A stretch of 64,000 nt of DNA from NCBI RefSeq assembly GCF_000802965.1, contig NZ_JSAK01000008.1:62001-126000 (forward strand). The letters are read 5' to 3'. The first letter of the stretch is position 1, and each line of letters starts with the position of its first letter. This DNA is from Pseudomonas fluorescens. GTDB taxonomy: Bacteria; Pseudomonadota; Gammaproteobacteria; Pseudomonadales; Pseudomonadaceae. This document shows, one piece after another, positions 44,502-53,897 of the stretch. The notes beneath the pieces are model-generated. The model searched no databases. It was not told where the DNA came from and was given only the letters and a program-made list of their open reading frames with translations. The position numbers and the translations under genes were made by a program.

Positions 44502-45266
44502 ATGTCCTTGCCCACGTTGTTGTCCCAGCACATTGTCCGCCGCCCGCAACGCATCGCCCTGCTGCAACACATCGCGGAACAGGGCTCGATCACCCGCGCC
44601 GCGAAAAGCGCGGGTCTGAGTTACAAAGCGGCGTGGGACGCCATCGACGAGCTGAACAACCTCGCGCAAAAACCGCTGGTGGAGCGCGTGGTCGGCGGCA
44701 AGGGCGGGGGCGGTGCCAAGTTGTCCACCGAAGGCGAACGCGTGTTGCGCCTGTATCAAAAGCTGCAAGCGTTGCAGGCTCAGGTGCTGGAGGCCGCCGA
44801 AGAGGCCAGCGACCTCGACCTGCTGGGCCGCTTGATGCTGCGCACCAGCGCGCGTAATCAATTGCACGGCAAAGTCGCCGCCATCGAAACCCAGGGCCAC
44901 AACGACCGGATTCGTCTGGAACTGGCCGAAGGCTTGAGCATCGATGCGCAAATCACTCACGACAGCACCCTGCGCCTGGACCTGCAACCGGGGACGGAAG
45001 TCGTGGCCCTGATCAAGGCAGGCTGGCTCGACGTGCTCGGTTCCGAGGATGACGCAACGCCCGGACACAATTGCCTGACCGGGATCATCGAAGAAATTCT
45101 CGACGCCGAAGACGGCCCCAGCGAAGTACGCATCGGCCTGCCCAACCGCCAGACACTCTGCGCGCTGGCCGAGCCCGGGCACCTGCGGTCCCGCAAGCTG
45201 AATCCCGGTCAACCGGTGCGCGCGCAGTTCTCACCGTCCAACGTGTTACTTGGCACACCGCTGTAA
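44502..45266 (+). CDS. ModE-family molybdate-responsive regulator
   Basis: Protein of 254 residues: an N-terminal LysR-like winged helix (IALLQHIAEQGSITRAAKSA, then GLSYKAAWDAIDEL) followed by two MOP/TOBE repeats (about 120-185 with RTSARNQLHGKV, and 190-250). This is the architecture of ModE, which binds molybdate and represses modABC. No mod transport genes are in the window, so it acts elsewhere or is a paralogue. The second repeat contains a longer acidic insert (EEILDAEDGPSEV). Confidence 0.88.
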   Translation: MSLPTLLSQHIVRRPQRIALLQHIAEQGSITRAAKSAGLSYKAAWDAIDELNNLAQKPLVERVVGGKGGGGAKLSTEGERVLRLYQKLQALQAQVLEAAEEASDLDLLGRLMLRTSARNQLHGKVAAIETQGHNDRIRLELAEGLSIDAQITHDSTLRLDLQPGTEVVALIKAGWLDVLGSEDDATPGHNCLTGIIEEILDAEDGPSEVRIGLPNRQTLCALAEPGHLRSRKLNPGQPVRAQFSPSNVLLGTPL

Positions 45267-45333
45267 ACGCAACTGCAACAAAACCTTCATCACTGATCAT
45301 TAAGGTGACTGCAAAAATCGCAGGGAGCCTGAT

Positions 45334-47235
45334 GTGAGCCTATTAGAAGAAAACCAATCCACCGACCTCGAACAAATGATCGGCCTCAGCCGTCGTGGTT
45401 TTATCAGCGCCGGCGCCCTGTGCGGCGCCGCGATGTTTCTCGGCGGCAACCTGCTGAGTCGCAGCGTGCTGGCCGCCAGTGTCAGCGCCGGCACCAGCCG
45501 GTTATTGGGTTTCGACAGCATCCCCGCCGCCACCAGCGACAGCATCAGCCTGCCGCCGGGTTACAAGTCTTCGGTATTGATCAGCTGGGGCCAGCCACTG
45601 CACAAAAATGGCCCGGCGTTCGACCCGAGTGGCAACGGCAGCGCAGAGCATCAGGAACTCCAGTTCGGCGACAACAACGATGGCATGAGCCTGTTCGCCT
45701 TCCCCGGCGACAACAACCGCGCGTTGATGGCGATCAACAACGAATACACCAATTACCGCTACCTCTACCCGCACGGCGGCATGCCGCAATCGGCCGAAGA
45801 CGTGCACAAGGCTTTGGCCTGCGAAGGTGTGTCGGTGATCGAAGTGCACCGCACGAATGGCCAGTGGCAATTCGTCCAGGGTTCTTCCTATAACCGACGC
45901 ATCCACGGCAACTCGCCGATCAGCGTCAGCGGTCCGGCGGCCGGTCACGACTTGTTGAAAACCAGCGCCGATCCGCACGGCAAAACTGTCCTCGGCACGT
46001 TCCAGAACTGCGCCAACGGCAAGACGCCGTGGGGCACCTACCTGACCTGCGAAGAGAACTTCACCGATTGCTTCGGCAGCAGCAACGCCGAACAGAAGTT
46101 CGAAGCGCCACAGAAACGCTACGGCGTGGTGGCGACCAGCAAAGAGATCTACTGGCATCAACACGACCCGCGTTTCGACCTGGCGAAGAACCCCAACGAA
46201 CTCAACCGTCACGGCTGGGTGGTGGAGATCGACCCGTTCGACCCGCAGTCGACTCCGGTCAAACGCACCGCGCTGGGCCGCTTCAAACACGAAAACGCAG
46301 CCCTGGCGGAAACCGCTGACGGCCACGCCGTGGTGTACATGGGCGACGACGAGCGCGGCGAGTTCATCTACAAATTCGTCAGCCGCGACAAGATCGACCA
46401 CAAAAACCCCAAGGCCAACCGCGACCTGCTGGACCACGGCACCTTGTACGTAGCGCGCTTCGATGCGGGCGACGGCAACGCCGATCACCCGAAAGGCCAG
46501 GGCGAATGGGTCGAACTGAGCCACGGTAAAAACGGCATCGACGCCAGCAGCGGTTTTGCCGATCAGGCCGAGGTGCTGATTCACGCGCGCCTCGCCGCCA
46601 GCGTAGTGAAGGCCACGCGCATGGACCGTCCGGAATGGATCGTCGTCAGCCCCAAGGACGGCCAGGTTTATTGCACGTTGACCAACAACGCCAAACGCGG
46701 CGAAGACGGCCAACCGGTGGGCGGGCCGAACCCGCGCGAGAAGAACGTCTACGGACAGATCTTGCGTTGGCGCACCGGCGGTGACGATCACGGTTCGAAA
46801 ACCTTTGCCTGGGATTTGTTTGTGGTTGCCGGCAACCCGCAAGTGCATGCCGGCACACCGAAGGGCGGATCGTCGAACATCACCCCGCAGAACATGTTCA
46901 ATAGCCCGGATGGACTGGCGTTCGATGATGCCGGGCGGTTGTGGATTCAAACCGACGGCGATTCGAGCAATGCTGGTGACTTCGCCGGCATGGGCAATAA
47001 CCAGATGCTGTGCGCCGACCCGGTCAACGGGGAGATTCGTCGGCTCATGGTCGGGCCGATTGGTTGCGAAGTGACGGGGATCAGTTTCTCGCCGGATCAG
47101 AAGACCTTGTTTATCGGGATTCAGCATCCGGGGGAGAACGGTGGTTCGACCTTTCCCGAGCATTTACCCAACGGTAAGCCGCGGTCCTCGGTGATTGCGA
47201 TTAGCCGGGAAGATGGCGGGATCGTCGGCGCCTGA
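45334..47235 (+). CDS. PhoX-family alkaline phosphatase-like protein
   Basis: Protein of 633 residues of the PhoX/DUF839 family, calcium-dependent beta-propeller phosphatases. A Tat signal is visible (SRRGFISAGALCGAAMFLGG), so it is exported folded. Conserved parts include LMAINNEYTNYRYLYPHG, GTYLTCEENFTDCFG and HENAALAETADGHAVVYMGD. The GTG start has GGGAG upstream. It stands alone, flanked by a REP doublet. The substrate is presumably phosphate monoesters. Confidence 0.88.
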   Translation: MSLLEENQSTDLEQMIGLSRRGFISAGALCGAAMFLGGNLLSRSVLAASVSAGTSRLLGFDSIPAATSDSISLPPGYKSSVLISWGQPLHKNGPAFDPSGNGSAEHQELQFGDNNDGMSLFAFPGDNNRALMAINNEYTNYRYLYPHGGMPQSAEDVHKALACEGVSVIEVHRTNGQWQFVQGSSYNRRIHGNSPISVSGPAAGHDLLKTSADPHGKTVLGTFQNCANGKTPWGTYLTCEENFTDCFGSSNAEQKFEAPQKRYGVVATSKEIYWHQHDPRFDLAKNPNELNRHGWVVEIDPFDPQSTPVKRTALGRFKHENAALAETADGHAVVYMGDDERGEFIYKFVSRDKIDHKNPKANRDLLDHGTLYVARFDAGDGNADHPKGQGEWVELSHGKNGIDASSGFADQAEVLIHARLAASVVKATRMDRPEWIVVSPKDGQVYCTLTNNAKRGEDGQPVGGPNPREKNVYGQILRWRTGGDDHGSKTFAWDLFVVAGNPQVHAGTPKGGSSNITPQNMFNSPDGLAFDDAGRLWIQTDGDSSNAGDFAGMGNNQMLCADPVNGEIRRLMVGPIGCEVTGISFSPDQKTLFIGIQHPGENGGSTFPEHLPNGKPRSSVIAISREDGGIVGA

Positions 47236-47243
47236 TCCGGCCT

Positions 47244-47338
47244 CATCGCGGGCAAGCCCGCTCCCACAGGGTTCCAGGGTGTGCACACTATCTGTCACAC
47301 ACTGGAGATCACTGTGGGAGCGGGCTTGCCCGCGAAAG
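47244..47338. repeat. REP doublet after the PhoX-like gene
   Basis: Inverted arms CGCGGGCAAGCCCGCTCCCA and TGGGAGCGGGCTTGCCCGCG flank about 55 nt. Classic Pseudomonas REP pair. Confidence 0.85.
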
Positions 47339-47442
47339 CGTCAGCCCAGACACCATACATCTCAAGCCCAGCCACTAAAGGAGCCTCGTCTGCGCTACCA
47401 TGCCTGGCCGGACGCAGCAGCCTGCTGCGCGCAGGAGTCAGC

Positions 47443-48417
47443 ATGGCCCACCCGTTTGAAACGCTCACCCCAGACCTCGTGCTCGATGCCGTCGAAAGCA
47501 TCGGATTCCTCAGCGACGCCCGCATTCTGGCGCTCAACAGCTACGAAAACCGCGTTTATCAGGTCGGCATCGAAGACTCCGAGCCGCTGATCGCCAAGTT
47601 CTACCGCCCTCAGCGCTGGACCAACGAAGCGATCCTGGAAGAACACCAATTCACCTTCGAACTCACCGAGGTCGAGGTGCCGGTCGTTGCGCCGCTGATC
47701 CACAACGGCGAAACCCTGCACGAACATAACGGTTTCCGTTTCACCTTGTTCCCACGTAGAGGCGGGCGCGCGCCGGAGCCGGGCAACCTCGATCAGCTGT
47801 ATCGCCTGGGGCAATTGCTCGGTCGCCTGCACGCCGTTGGCGCCACCAAGCCCTTCGAACACCGTGAAGCGCTGGCGGTGAAGAATTTTGGTCATGACTC
47901 GCTCACGACCTTGCTGGAAGGCAATTTCATCCCCCGCAGCCTGCTGCCGGCCTACGAGTCGGTGGCCCGTGATCTGCTCAAGCGTGTGGAAGATGCCTAC
48001 AGCAACACGCCGCACCAGAACATCCGCATGCACGGCGACTGCCACCCCGGCAACATGATGTGCCGCGACGAGATGTTCCACATCGTCGACCTCGACGACT
48101 GTCGCATGGGACCGGCGGTGCAGGACATCTGGATGATGCTTGCCGGCGACCGTCAGGAATGTCTCGGACAGTTGTCGGAATTGATGGACGGCTATAACGA
48201 ATTCCACGACTTCGACCCGCGGGAATTGGCGCTCATCGAACCGCTGCGCGCCCTGCGCCTGATGCACTACAGCGCCTGGCTCGCACGGCGCTGGGATGAC
48301 CCGGCGTTCCCGCGCAGTTTTCCGTGGTTTGGGACGGAGCGTTATTGGGGCGATCAGGTGTTGGCGTTGCGCGAACAACTCGCCGCCCTCAATGAAGAAC
48401 CCCTGAAACTTTTTTAA
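47443..48417 (+). CDS. SrkA/YihE-like serine/threonine kinase
   Basis: Kinase-like protein of 324 residues of the aminoglycoside-phosphotransferase fold, matching the stress-response kinase SrkA (YihE/RdoA). The catalytic loop is HGDCHPGNMM and the metal site is IVDLDDCRMGP. The start at 47443 (MAHPFETLTPDLVLDAV) has GGAG at correct spacing and gives the family length; the in-frame extension to 47281 would run through the REP element. Thought to counter stress-induced death signals in E. coli. Confidence 0.9.
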   Translation: MAHPFETLTPDLVLDAVESIGFLSDARILALNSYENRVYQVGIEDSEPLIAKFYRPQRWTNEAILEEHQFTFELTEVEVPVVAPLIHNGETLHEHNGFRFTLFPRRGGRAPEPGNLDQLYRLGQLLGRLHAVGATKPFEHREALAVKNFGHDSLTTLLEGNFIPRSLLPAYESVARDLLKRVEDAYSNTPHQNIRMHGDCHPGNMMCRDEMFHIVDLDDCRMGPAVQDIWMMLAGDRQECLGQLSELMDGYNEFHDFDPRELALIEPLRALRLMHYSAWLARRWDDPAFPRSFPWFGTERYWGDQVLALREQLAALNEEPLKLF

Positions 48418-48425
48418 TCCAGGAT

Positions 48426-48504
48426 CAAAAGATCGCAGCCTTCGGCAGCTCCTACAGGTGTACACCATTTCCCTGTAGGAGCTGCCGAAGGCTGCGATCT
48501 TTTG
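48426..48504. repeat. Perfect 33-bp inverted repeat (REP-type)
   Basis: Two exact 33-bp complementary arms with a 13-nt loop. The arm centre is GCAGCCTTCGGCAGCTCC. The same sequence family recurs at 62354-62454. Confidence 0.9.
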
Positions 48505-48578
48505 CTTTTCAGAAGCGACACTTCTATACAACCGCCCTACAATCCCCTCTTTGTTAGCTGCCTAAGCAAGGATTCTGC

Positions 48579-49466
48579 ATGCAAGCCGCCAACCCGCGTC
48601 GCGGGTACATCCTGGGCCTGAGTGCCTACATCATCTGGGGACTTTTCCCGCTCTACTTCAAAGCCATCGCCAGCGTGCCCGCCGTGGAAATCATCATCCA
48701 TCGCGTGCTCTGGTCTGCGCTGTTCGGCGCGTTGCTGCTGATGGTCTGGAAACATCCGGGCTGGTGGCGCGAACTGCGGGAGAACCCGAAACGCCTGGCA
48801 ATCCTGGCCCTGAGCGGCACGCTGATCGCGGCCAACTGGCTGACGTATGTGTGGTCGGTGAACAACGGACGCATGCTGGAAGCCAGTCTCGGTTACTACA
48901 TCAATCCCCTGGTGAACGTGCTGCTGGGCATGCTGATCCTCGGCGAACGGCTGCGGCGCATGCAGTGGATTGCGGTGGGTCTGGCGGCGGTGGGCGTGGC
49001 GCAACAGGTGTGGCAAGTCGGAAGCCTGCCGTGGGTTTCGCTGGTGCTGGCGTTGACCTTCGGTTTCTACGGGCTGATTCGCAAGCAAGCGCCGGTCAAG
49101 GCTCTGCCTGGGCTGGTGGTGGAAACCTGGATGCTGGTGCCGATTGCGGTCGCTTGGCTGCTGTTTAATCCGACGGCAGCAAGCGCTCAACCTGAATTCT
49201 GGACCACGTCCGAAGCCTGGTGGCTGGTGGCCGCCGGCCCGGTGACGTTGGTGCCGCTGGTGTGTTTCAACGCCGCTGCACGGCATTTGCCCTACACCAC
49301 ATTGGGATTTCTCCAGTACCTGGCGCCTACATTAGTGCTGTTGCAAGCCGTGCTGTTGTTTGGCGAACACTTGTCGTCTAGCACCCTGGTGGCGTTCATC
49401 TTTATCTGGGCCGGTCTGGCGGTTTACAGCATCGATGCATGGGTAAGCCTGCGCCGCCGCAACTGA
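48579..49466 (+). CDS. rarD: RarD-type EamA/DMT permease
   Basis: Membrane protein of 295 residues with about ten hydrophobic helices. The opening RRGYILGLSAYIIWGLFPLY, then FKAIASVPAVEIIIHRVLWS, is typical of RarD, the chloramphenicol-sensitive branch of the drug/metabolite transporter superfamily. The central GYYINPLVNVLLGMLILGE and C-terminal YTTLGFLQYLAPTLVLLQAV are also family features. The substrate is unknown. A weak hairpin without a T run (49490-49510) follows. Confidence 0.92.
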   Translation: MQAANPRRGYILGLSAYIIWGLFPLYFKAIASVPAVEIIIHRVLWSALFGALLLMVWKHPGWWRELRENPKRLAILALSGTLIAANWLTYVWSVNNGRMLEASLGYYINPLVNVLLGMLILGERLRRMQWIAVGLAAVGVAQQVWQVGSLPWVSLVLALTFGFYGLIRKQAPVKALPGLVVETWMLVPIAVAWLLFNPTAASAQPEFWTTSEAWWLVAAGPVTLVPLVCFNAAARHLPYTTLGFLQYLAPTLVLLQAVLLFGEHLSSSTLVAFIFIWAGLAVYSIDAWVSLRRRN

Positions 49467-49529
49467 TCAAAAAAGATACAATCCTCTACAGGCCACGTCA
49501 TCCGTGGCCTGCATCGTTCCTTCCCAAGG

Positions 49530-49677
49530 TTATCCACAGCGTGATCCCCGCCGTTTGTGTGCAAGTTACTGAAACTGCTGGTTTTTTGATCAGATCCTGA
49601 AAAGCCCCGGCCGGCGTGGCCTGGCGGGCTGTCTCTACAGGTTATCCACAGGCAGGTGCACGTTTAACTTGGATAAC
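49530..49677. promoter_or_regulatory. DnaA-box pair in the rarD-gcvR-like gap
   Basis: TTATCCACA, the DnaA consensus, occurs at 49530-49538 and 49642-49650 on the + strand, with a near match on the other strand at 49669-49677. The 215-bp gap between two convergent genes shows nothing else apart from a short hairpin. Confidence 0.6.
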
Positions 49678-49681
49678 CTCC

Positions 49682-50200
49682 TTAGGGTTCGCTGCGCAGT
49701 ACCAATTCGACCATCAGGTCGTCCGCCAGGGTTTCCAGGCGCGATTGCAGTACGTCCAGGGACAGCGTCAACGGCACCGCGAGAATCGCTTCGGCGTGGA
49801 ACAGTGGCTCGCTGCTCATCGGCGCCGGACGCACTTCAGTCACCAGTCGCTCCAGGTTCACCCCCTGCTCACTCAACAACCGCGTGATATCCCGCACGAT
49901 CCCCGGCCGGTCATTGCCCACCAGTTCCATGGCGATAGGTTTCCAGGTACACGATTGTTCGATGCCGCTTTCGGCGATCAACACGCGAATGCCATGGGCC
50001 GACAACGCCTGTAGGGCATCGACCAGCGAATCGTAGGCTTCTGCCGGCACGCCCACCCGAAGAATCCCTGCGAATTGCCCGGCCATGCGCGACATGCGGC
50101 TTTCCAGCCAATTGCCGCCCTGCTCGGCAATGCATTGGGCAATGCGCTCGACCTGCCCTGGCTTGTCCGGTGCAAAAACGGTGAGTACGAGGTGGTCCAT
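49682..50200 (-). CDS. GcvR-like ACT-domain regulatory protein
   Basis: Protein of 172 residues with two ACT domains (about 3-80, beginning HLVLTVFAPDKPGQVERIAQ, and 88-165 with MELVGNDRPGIVRDITRLLS). This is the arrangement of the glycine cleavage system repressor GcvR, which in E. coli inhibits GcvA when glycine is absent. No gcv genes are near. It faces rarD across the DnaA-box gap; upstream is a REPIN. Confidence 0.85.
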   Translation of the reverse strand: MDHLVLTVFAPDKPGQVERIAQCIAEQGGNWLESRMSRMAGQFAGILRVGVPAEAYDSLVDALQALSAHGIRVLIAESGIEQSCTWKPIAMELVGNDRPGIVRDITRLLSEQGVNLERLVTEVRPAPMSSEPLFHAEAILAVPLTLSLDVLQSRLETLADDLMVELVLRSEP

Positions 50201-50281
50201 GGCGCAGCCCTCTGGTCATGTGTTTTGTTATAGAAAAACAAGTATAGGCAAGAGGATAGATTCAGCGCGGCACAGCTTTTT

Positions 50282-50400
50282 GTGGCGAGGGAGCTTGCTC
50301 CCGCTGGGGCGCGAAGTGGCCCCCTGCATTTTCCAGACAGATCGTATTGGCTGATTTTGCGACTGCTTCGCAGCCGAGCGGGAGCAAGCTCCCTCGCCAC
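50282..50400. repeat. REPIN, 119 bp (copy 1 of 4)
   Basis: Outer arms of 24 bp around GAGGGAGCTTGCTCCC, plus inner hairpins. It lies in a 599-nt gap between the GcvR-like gene and glcB; the remainder of the gap (50401-50799) is AT-rich leader with the inverted repeat at 50571-50598 and no further gene. Confidence 0.92.
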
Positions 50401-50570
50401 GGAAAACAAAGCCCTTAGCAGTGCAGCAAAGATTATGTGTACAACTTTTTATATTTAACTGGAACAATCTCATACTTTTTTGAGAACATCCCGATCCCCG
50501 ACGTGACTGCAATGCGTCACGGGGTCGCAGAACGACGTACTTAGTCTAATTTTCACAAGCGCAATTCATC

Positions 50571-50598
50571 ATGTAGTATGCCGCAGCGCGCACTACAT
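50571..50598. promoter_or_regulatory. Inverted repeat upstream of glcB
   Basis: ATGTAGT and ACTACAT separated by 14 nt, about 200 bp before the glcB start. Possible binding site for a dimeric regulator, or part of the leader; no family is assigned. Confidence 0.35.
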
Positions 50599-50799
50599 AA
50601 CGTTGGATCGATGTCTGCCACAGGCGCAGTCGCATCCCTGAAAGCCCCGTCAGCAAGGCCTCAACGCCGTTGATTGGTCCTCACCCAGCCGTCAGAAATG
50701 GCATGCACTGGTCGCAGGGTTTGTGGTTTAAATGCCCAAGGCTTCATTGTTAAATTGAAGAGCTGAAAAGCGAAATAGCTGAGCAGAGTGAGGCAAGCA

Positions 50800-52977
50800 A
50801 TGACTGAACACGTTCAAGTCGGTGGCCTGCAGGTCGCCAAAGTCCTGTTCGACTTCGTGAACAACGAAGCCATTCCCGGTACCGGCCTCACCGCCGATAA
50901 GTTCTGGGCCGGTGCCGACAAGGTCATTCATGACCTGGCGCCGAAGAACAAAGCCCTACTCGCCAAACGCGATGATTTCCAGGCTCGTATCGATGGCTGG
51001 CACCAACAGCGTGCCGGTCAGGCGCACGACGCCGTGGCCTATAAAGCCTTCTTGCAAGACATCGGTTATCTGCTGCCAGAAGCGGCCGATTTCCAGGCAA
51101 CGACGCAAAACGTCGATGAAGAAATCGCCCGCATGGCCGGTCCACAACTCGTGGTTCCGGTGATGAACGCGCGCTTCGCGCTCAACGCTTCGAACGCCCG
51201 CTGGGGTTCGCTGTACGACGCGCTCTACGGCACCGACGCCATCAGCGAAGCTGACGGTGCGGAAAAAGGCAAAGGCTACAACAAGGTTCGCGGCGACAAG
51301 GTCATTGCCTTCGCCCGCGCCTTCCTCGACGAAGCAGCGCCATTGGCGGCCGGCTCCCACGTCGATTCCACGCACTACAAAATCGTTGACGGCAAACTGG
51401 TTGTCGCCCTCAAAGGCGGCAGCAACAGCGGCCTGCGCAACGATGCCCAGTTGATCGGCTTCCAGGGCGATGCTTCGGCACCGACCGCGATCCTGCTGAA
51501 AAACAACGGCCTGCATTTTGAAATCCAGGTTGATGCCAGCACCCCGGTCGGTCAGACCGACGCTGCCGGCGTCAAAGACATCCTGATGGAAGCCGCGCTG
51601 ACCACCATCATGGACTGCGAAGACTCCGTCGCCGCCGTCGATGCCGATGACAAAGTGGTGATCTACCGCAATTGGCTCGGCCTGATGAAGGGCGACCTGT
51701 CGGAAGAAGTCGCCAAGGGCGGCAAGACATTTACCCGCACCATGAACGCCGACCGCAGCTACACCGGTGTCGACGGTAACGCGGTAAACCTGCACGGCCG
51801 CTCGCTGTTGTTCGTGCGCAACGTCGGTCACCTGATGACCATCGATGCGATCCTCGACAAAGATGGCAACGAAGTGCCGGAAGGCATCCTTGACGGTCTG
51901 GTCACTTGCCTCGCGGCGATGCACAACCTGAACGGCAATACGTCGCGCAAAAACACGCGCACCGGTTCGGTCTACATCGTTAAACCGAAAATGCACGGCC
52001 CGGAAGAAGCTGCGTTCACCAACGAGCTGTTCGGTCGCATCGAAGACGTGCTGGGCTTGCCGCGCAACACCCTCAAAGTCGGGATCATGGACGAGGAGCG
52101 TCGCACCACGATCAACCTCAAGGCCTGCATCAAGGCTGCGAGCGAGCGCGTGGTGTTCATCAACACCGGTTTCCTCGACCGCACGGGCGATGAAATCCAC
52201 ACCTCCATGGAAGCCGGCCCGATGGTGCGCAAGGCCGACATGAAGGCGGAAAAATGGATCGGCGCCTACGAGAACTCCAACGTCGATATCGGCTTGAGCA
52301 CCGGCCTGCAAGGTCGCGCTCAGATCGGTAAAGGCATGTGGGCCATGCCCGACCTGATGGCGGCGATGCTCGAACAGAAAATCGCTCACCCGCTGGCCGG
52401 TGCCAACACCGCCTGGGTGCCATCGCCGACCGCTGCTGCACTGCACGCGCTGCACTACCACAAGGTTGACGTGTTCGCCCGTCAGGCCGAACTGGCCAAG
52501 CGTGCTCACGCGTCGGTCGACGACATCCTGACCATCCCGCTGGCAGTCAATCCGCAGTGGACCGCCGAGCAGATCAAGAACGAACTGGACAACAATTCCC
52601 AGGGCATCCTTGGTTACGTGGTGCGCTGGATCGACCAAGGCGTCGGCTGTTCGAAAGTGCCGGACATCAACGACATCGGCCTGATGGAAGACCGTGCGAC
52701 GCTGCGTATTTCCAGCCAGCACATCGCCAACTGGCTGCGTCACGGCATCGTCACCGAAGAGCAAGTGATGGAAAGCCTCAAGCGCATGGCGCCGGTGGTT
52801 GACCGTCAGAACGCCGGTGATTCGCTGTACCGTCCGCTGGCACCAAACTTCGACAGCAACATCGCCTTCCAGGCGGCCGTCGAATTGGTGATCGAAGGCA
52901 CCAAGCAGCCAAACGGCTACACCGAGCCGGTTCTGCACCGTCGTCGTCGCGAGTTCAAGGCTGCCAATGGCCTGTAA
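50800..52977 (+). CDS. glcB: Malate synthase G
   Basis: Enzyme of 725 residues that condenses glyoxylate with acetyl-CoA to malate, used for growth on acetate, fatty acids and glycolate. The G isoform is recognised by its length and by segments [51 protein letters not shown] region and [21 protein letters not shown] 50800 is chosen over the GTG at 50788. It fits functionally with the fatty-acid oxidation genes in this window. A strong terminator follows. Confidence 0.96.
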   Translation: MTEHVQVGGLQVAKVLFDFVNNEAIPGTGLTADKFWAGADKVIHDLAPKNKALLAKRDDFQARIDGWHQQRAGQAHDAVAYKAFLQDIGYLLPEAADFQATTQNVDEEIARMAGPQLVVPVMNARFALNASNARWGSLYDALYGTDAISEADGAEKGKGYNKVRGDKVIAFARAFLDEAAPLAAGSHVDSTHYKIVDGKLVVALKGGSNSGLRNDAQLIGFQGDASAPTAILLKNNGLHFEIQVDASTPVGQTDAAGVKDILMEAALTTIMDCEDSVAAVDADDKVVIYRNWLGLMKGDLSEEVAKGGKTFTRTMNADRSYTGVDGNAVNLHGRSLLFVRNVGHLMTIDAILDKDGNEVPEGILDGLVTCLAAMHNLNGNTSRKNTRTGSVYIVKPKMHGPEEAAFTNELFGRIEDVLGLPRNTLKVGIMDEERRTTINLKACIKAASERVVFINTGFLDRTGDEIHTSMEAGPMVRKADMKAEKWIGAYENSNVDIGLSTGLQGRAQIGKGMWAMPDLMAAMLEQKIAHPLAGANTAWVPSPTAAALHALHYHKVDVFARQAELAKRAHASVDDILTIPLAVNPQWTAEQIKNELDNNSQGILGYVVRWIDQGVGCSKVPDINDIGLMEDRATLRISSQHIANWLRHGIVTEEQVMESLKRMAPVVDRQNAGDSLYRPLAPNFDSNIAFQAAVELVIEGTKQPNGYTEPVLHRRRREFKAANGL

Positions 52978-53000
52978 CTGAGCGTTTACGCCGGACATGA

Positions 53001-53035
53001 AAAAGCCCTGATCGAAAGATCAGGGCTTTTTTATT
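53001..53035 (+). terminator. Terminator of glcB
   Basis: Stem AAAAGCCCTGATC / GATCAGGGCTTTT with loop GAAA and a T-rich tail; an excellent intrinsic terminator. Confidence 0.93.
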
Positions 53036-53053
53036 GATCGCGCGTAAACCACC

Positions 53054-53172
53054 GTGGCGAGGGAGCTTGCTCCCGCTGGGCTGCGAAGCGGCCCCCTTCA
53101 TTTGCCAGACAGACCACGTTCGCTGACTTTGCGACTGCTGCGCAGCCGAGCGGGAGCAAGCTCCCTCGCCAC
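53054..53172. repeat. REPIN, 119 bp (copy 2 of 4)
   Basis: Same outer arms and length as the copy at 50282. Inner hairpin stem GGGCTGC / GCGGCCC. Confidence 0.92.
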
Positions 53173-53196
53173 AACAGCACCCGCCAGCAGATGCAG

Positions 53197-53643
53197 TTAA
53201 GGCTCCATCCCCAACTCATGCTTGACCAACCCCAGCAGCTTGCCGGTATCAACGGGCTTGAGCAGGAAGTCCACCACGCTCAAATGCATCGCCGCAATCG
53301 CGTCTTTCACATCGGCATCGCCGGAAACGATGATGATCGGCATCGCCGCCCGAACAGACTCACGCACCTGGCGGATCAAATCCAGGCCATCGATATGCCC
53401 CATCCGCAGGTCCGTAATGACCAGTCCAATCGAGGGTTTCTCTTCCAGCATCTTGAGTGCGGTTTCGCCACTGGAGGCGGTCAGGCAGCGAATTCCGTCC
53501 AAACCCAGAATCTCTGACAACAGCTCTCGGGCGTCTTTATCGTCATCGACGATCAGCACCCGCTGCGGCGGCAGGTCAGGTTCCAGCATGACGGCACTGA
53601 GCGCCTCGCGCTCGGCGTCACTCAAAATATCGTGGTCGGACAT
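53197..53643 (-). CDS. Receiver-domain response regulator
   Basis: Protein of 148 residues: a short N-terminal tail and one CheY-like receiver domain, without an output domain. The acidic pocket is DDD at about 33-35, phospho-acceptor D78 (VITDLRMG), Ser107 (IVSGDAD) and K129 (LLKPVD). The start at 53643 (MSDHDILSDAEREALS) is the most natural. It is divergent from the nucleotidyltransferase-like gene; no kinase is adjacent. Confidence 0.88.
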   Translation of the reverse strand: MSDHDILSDAEREALSAVMLEPDLPPQRVLIVDDDKDARELLSEILGLDGIRCLTASSGETALKMLEEKPSIGLVITDLRMGHIDGLDLIRQVRESVRAAMPIIIVSGDADVKDAIAAMHLSVVDFLLKPVDTGKLLGLVKHELGMEP

Positions 53644-53897
53644 GGCTTTCTCTACATGTTCAGTACAGTTCCCTAGCACAGTGGTGAGACATCGCTAAGC
53701 AGACCTCCAATGTGCACTTCGTCGGAAACTTTTCCAAGAGGGGAACGCAGAGGTTTTTCGCACATTTGCGTAAGTTTTTTCCGACGCTTCATCACGTTTA
53801 CTGCCTACCTAGACTTACGTCCAATGGGCACCCCGGCCGCAGGGGCCGACCATGGGTGAGTCATCCGACAACAACAAATCCAAAAAAGACTGCGGTA

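Noticed and set aside
49530..49677. Chromosomal replication origin
   Set aside because: Only two exact DnaA boxes, no AT-rich unwinding region and no dnaA, dnaN, rnpA or gidA nearby.
50956..52998. A 680-codon minus-strand frame opposite glcB
   Set aside because: Antisense shadow of malate synthase G; no ribosome site or family pattern.
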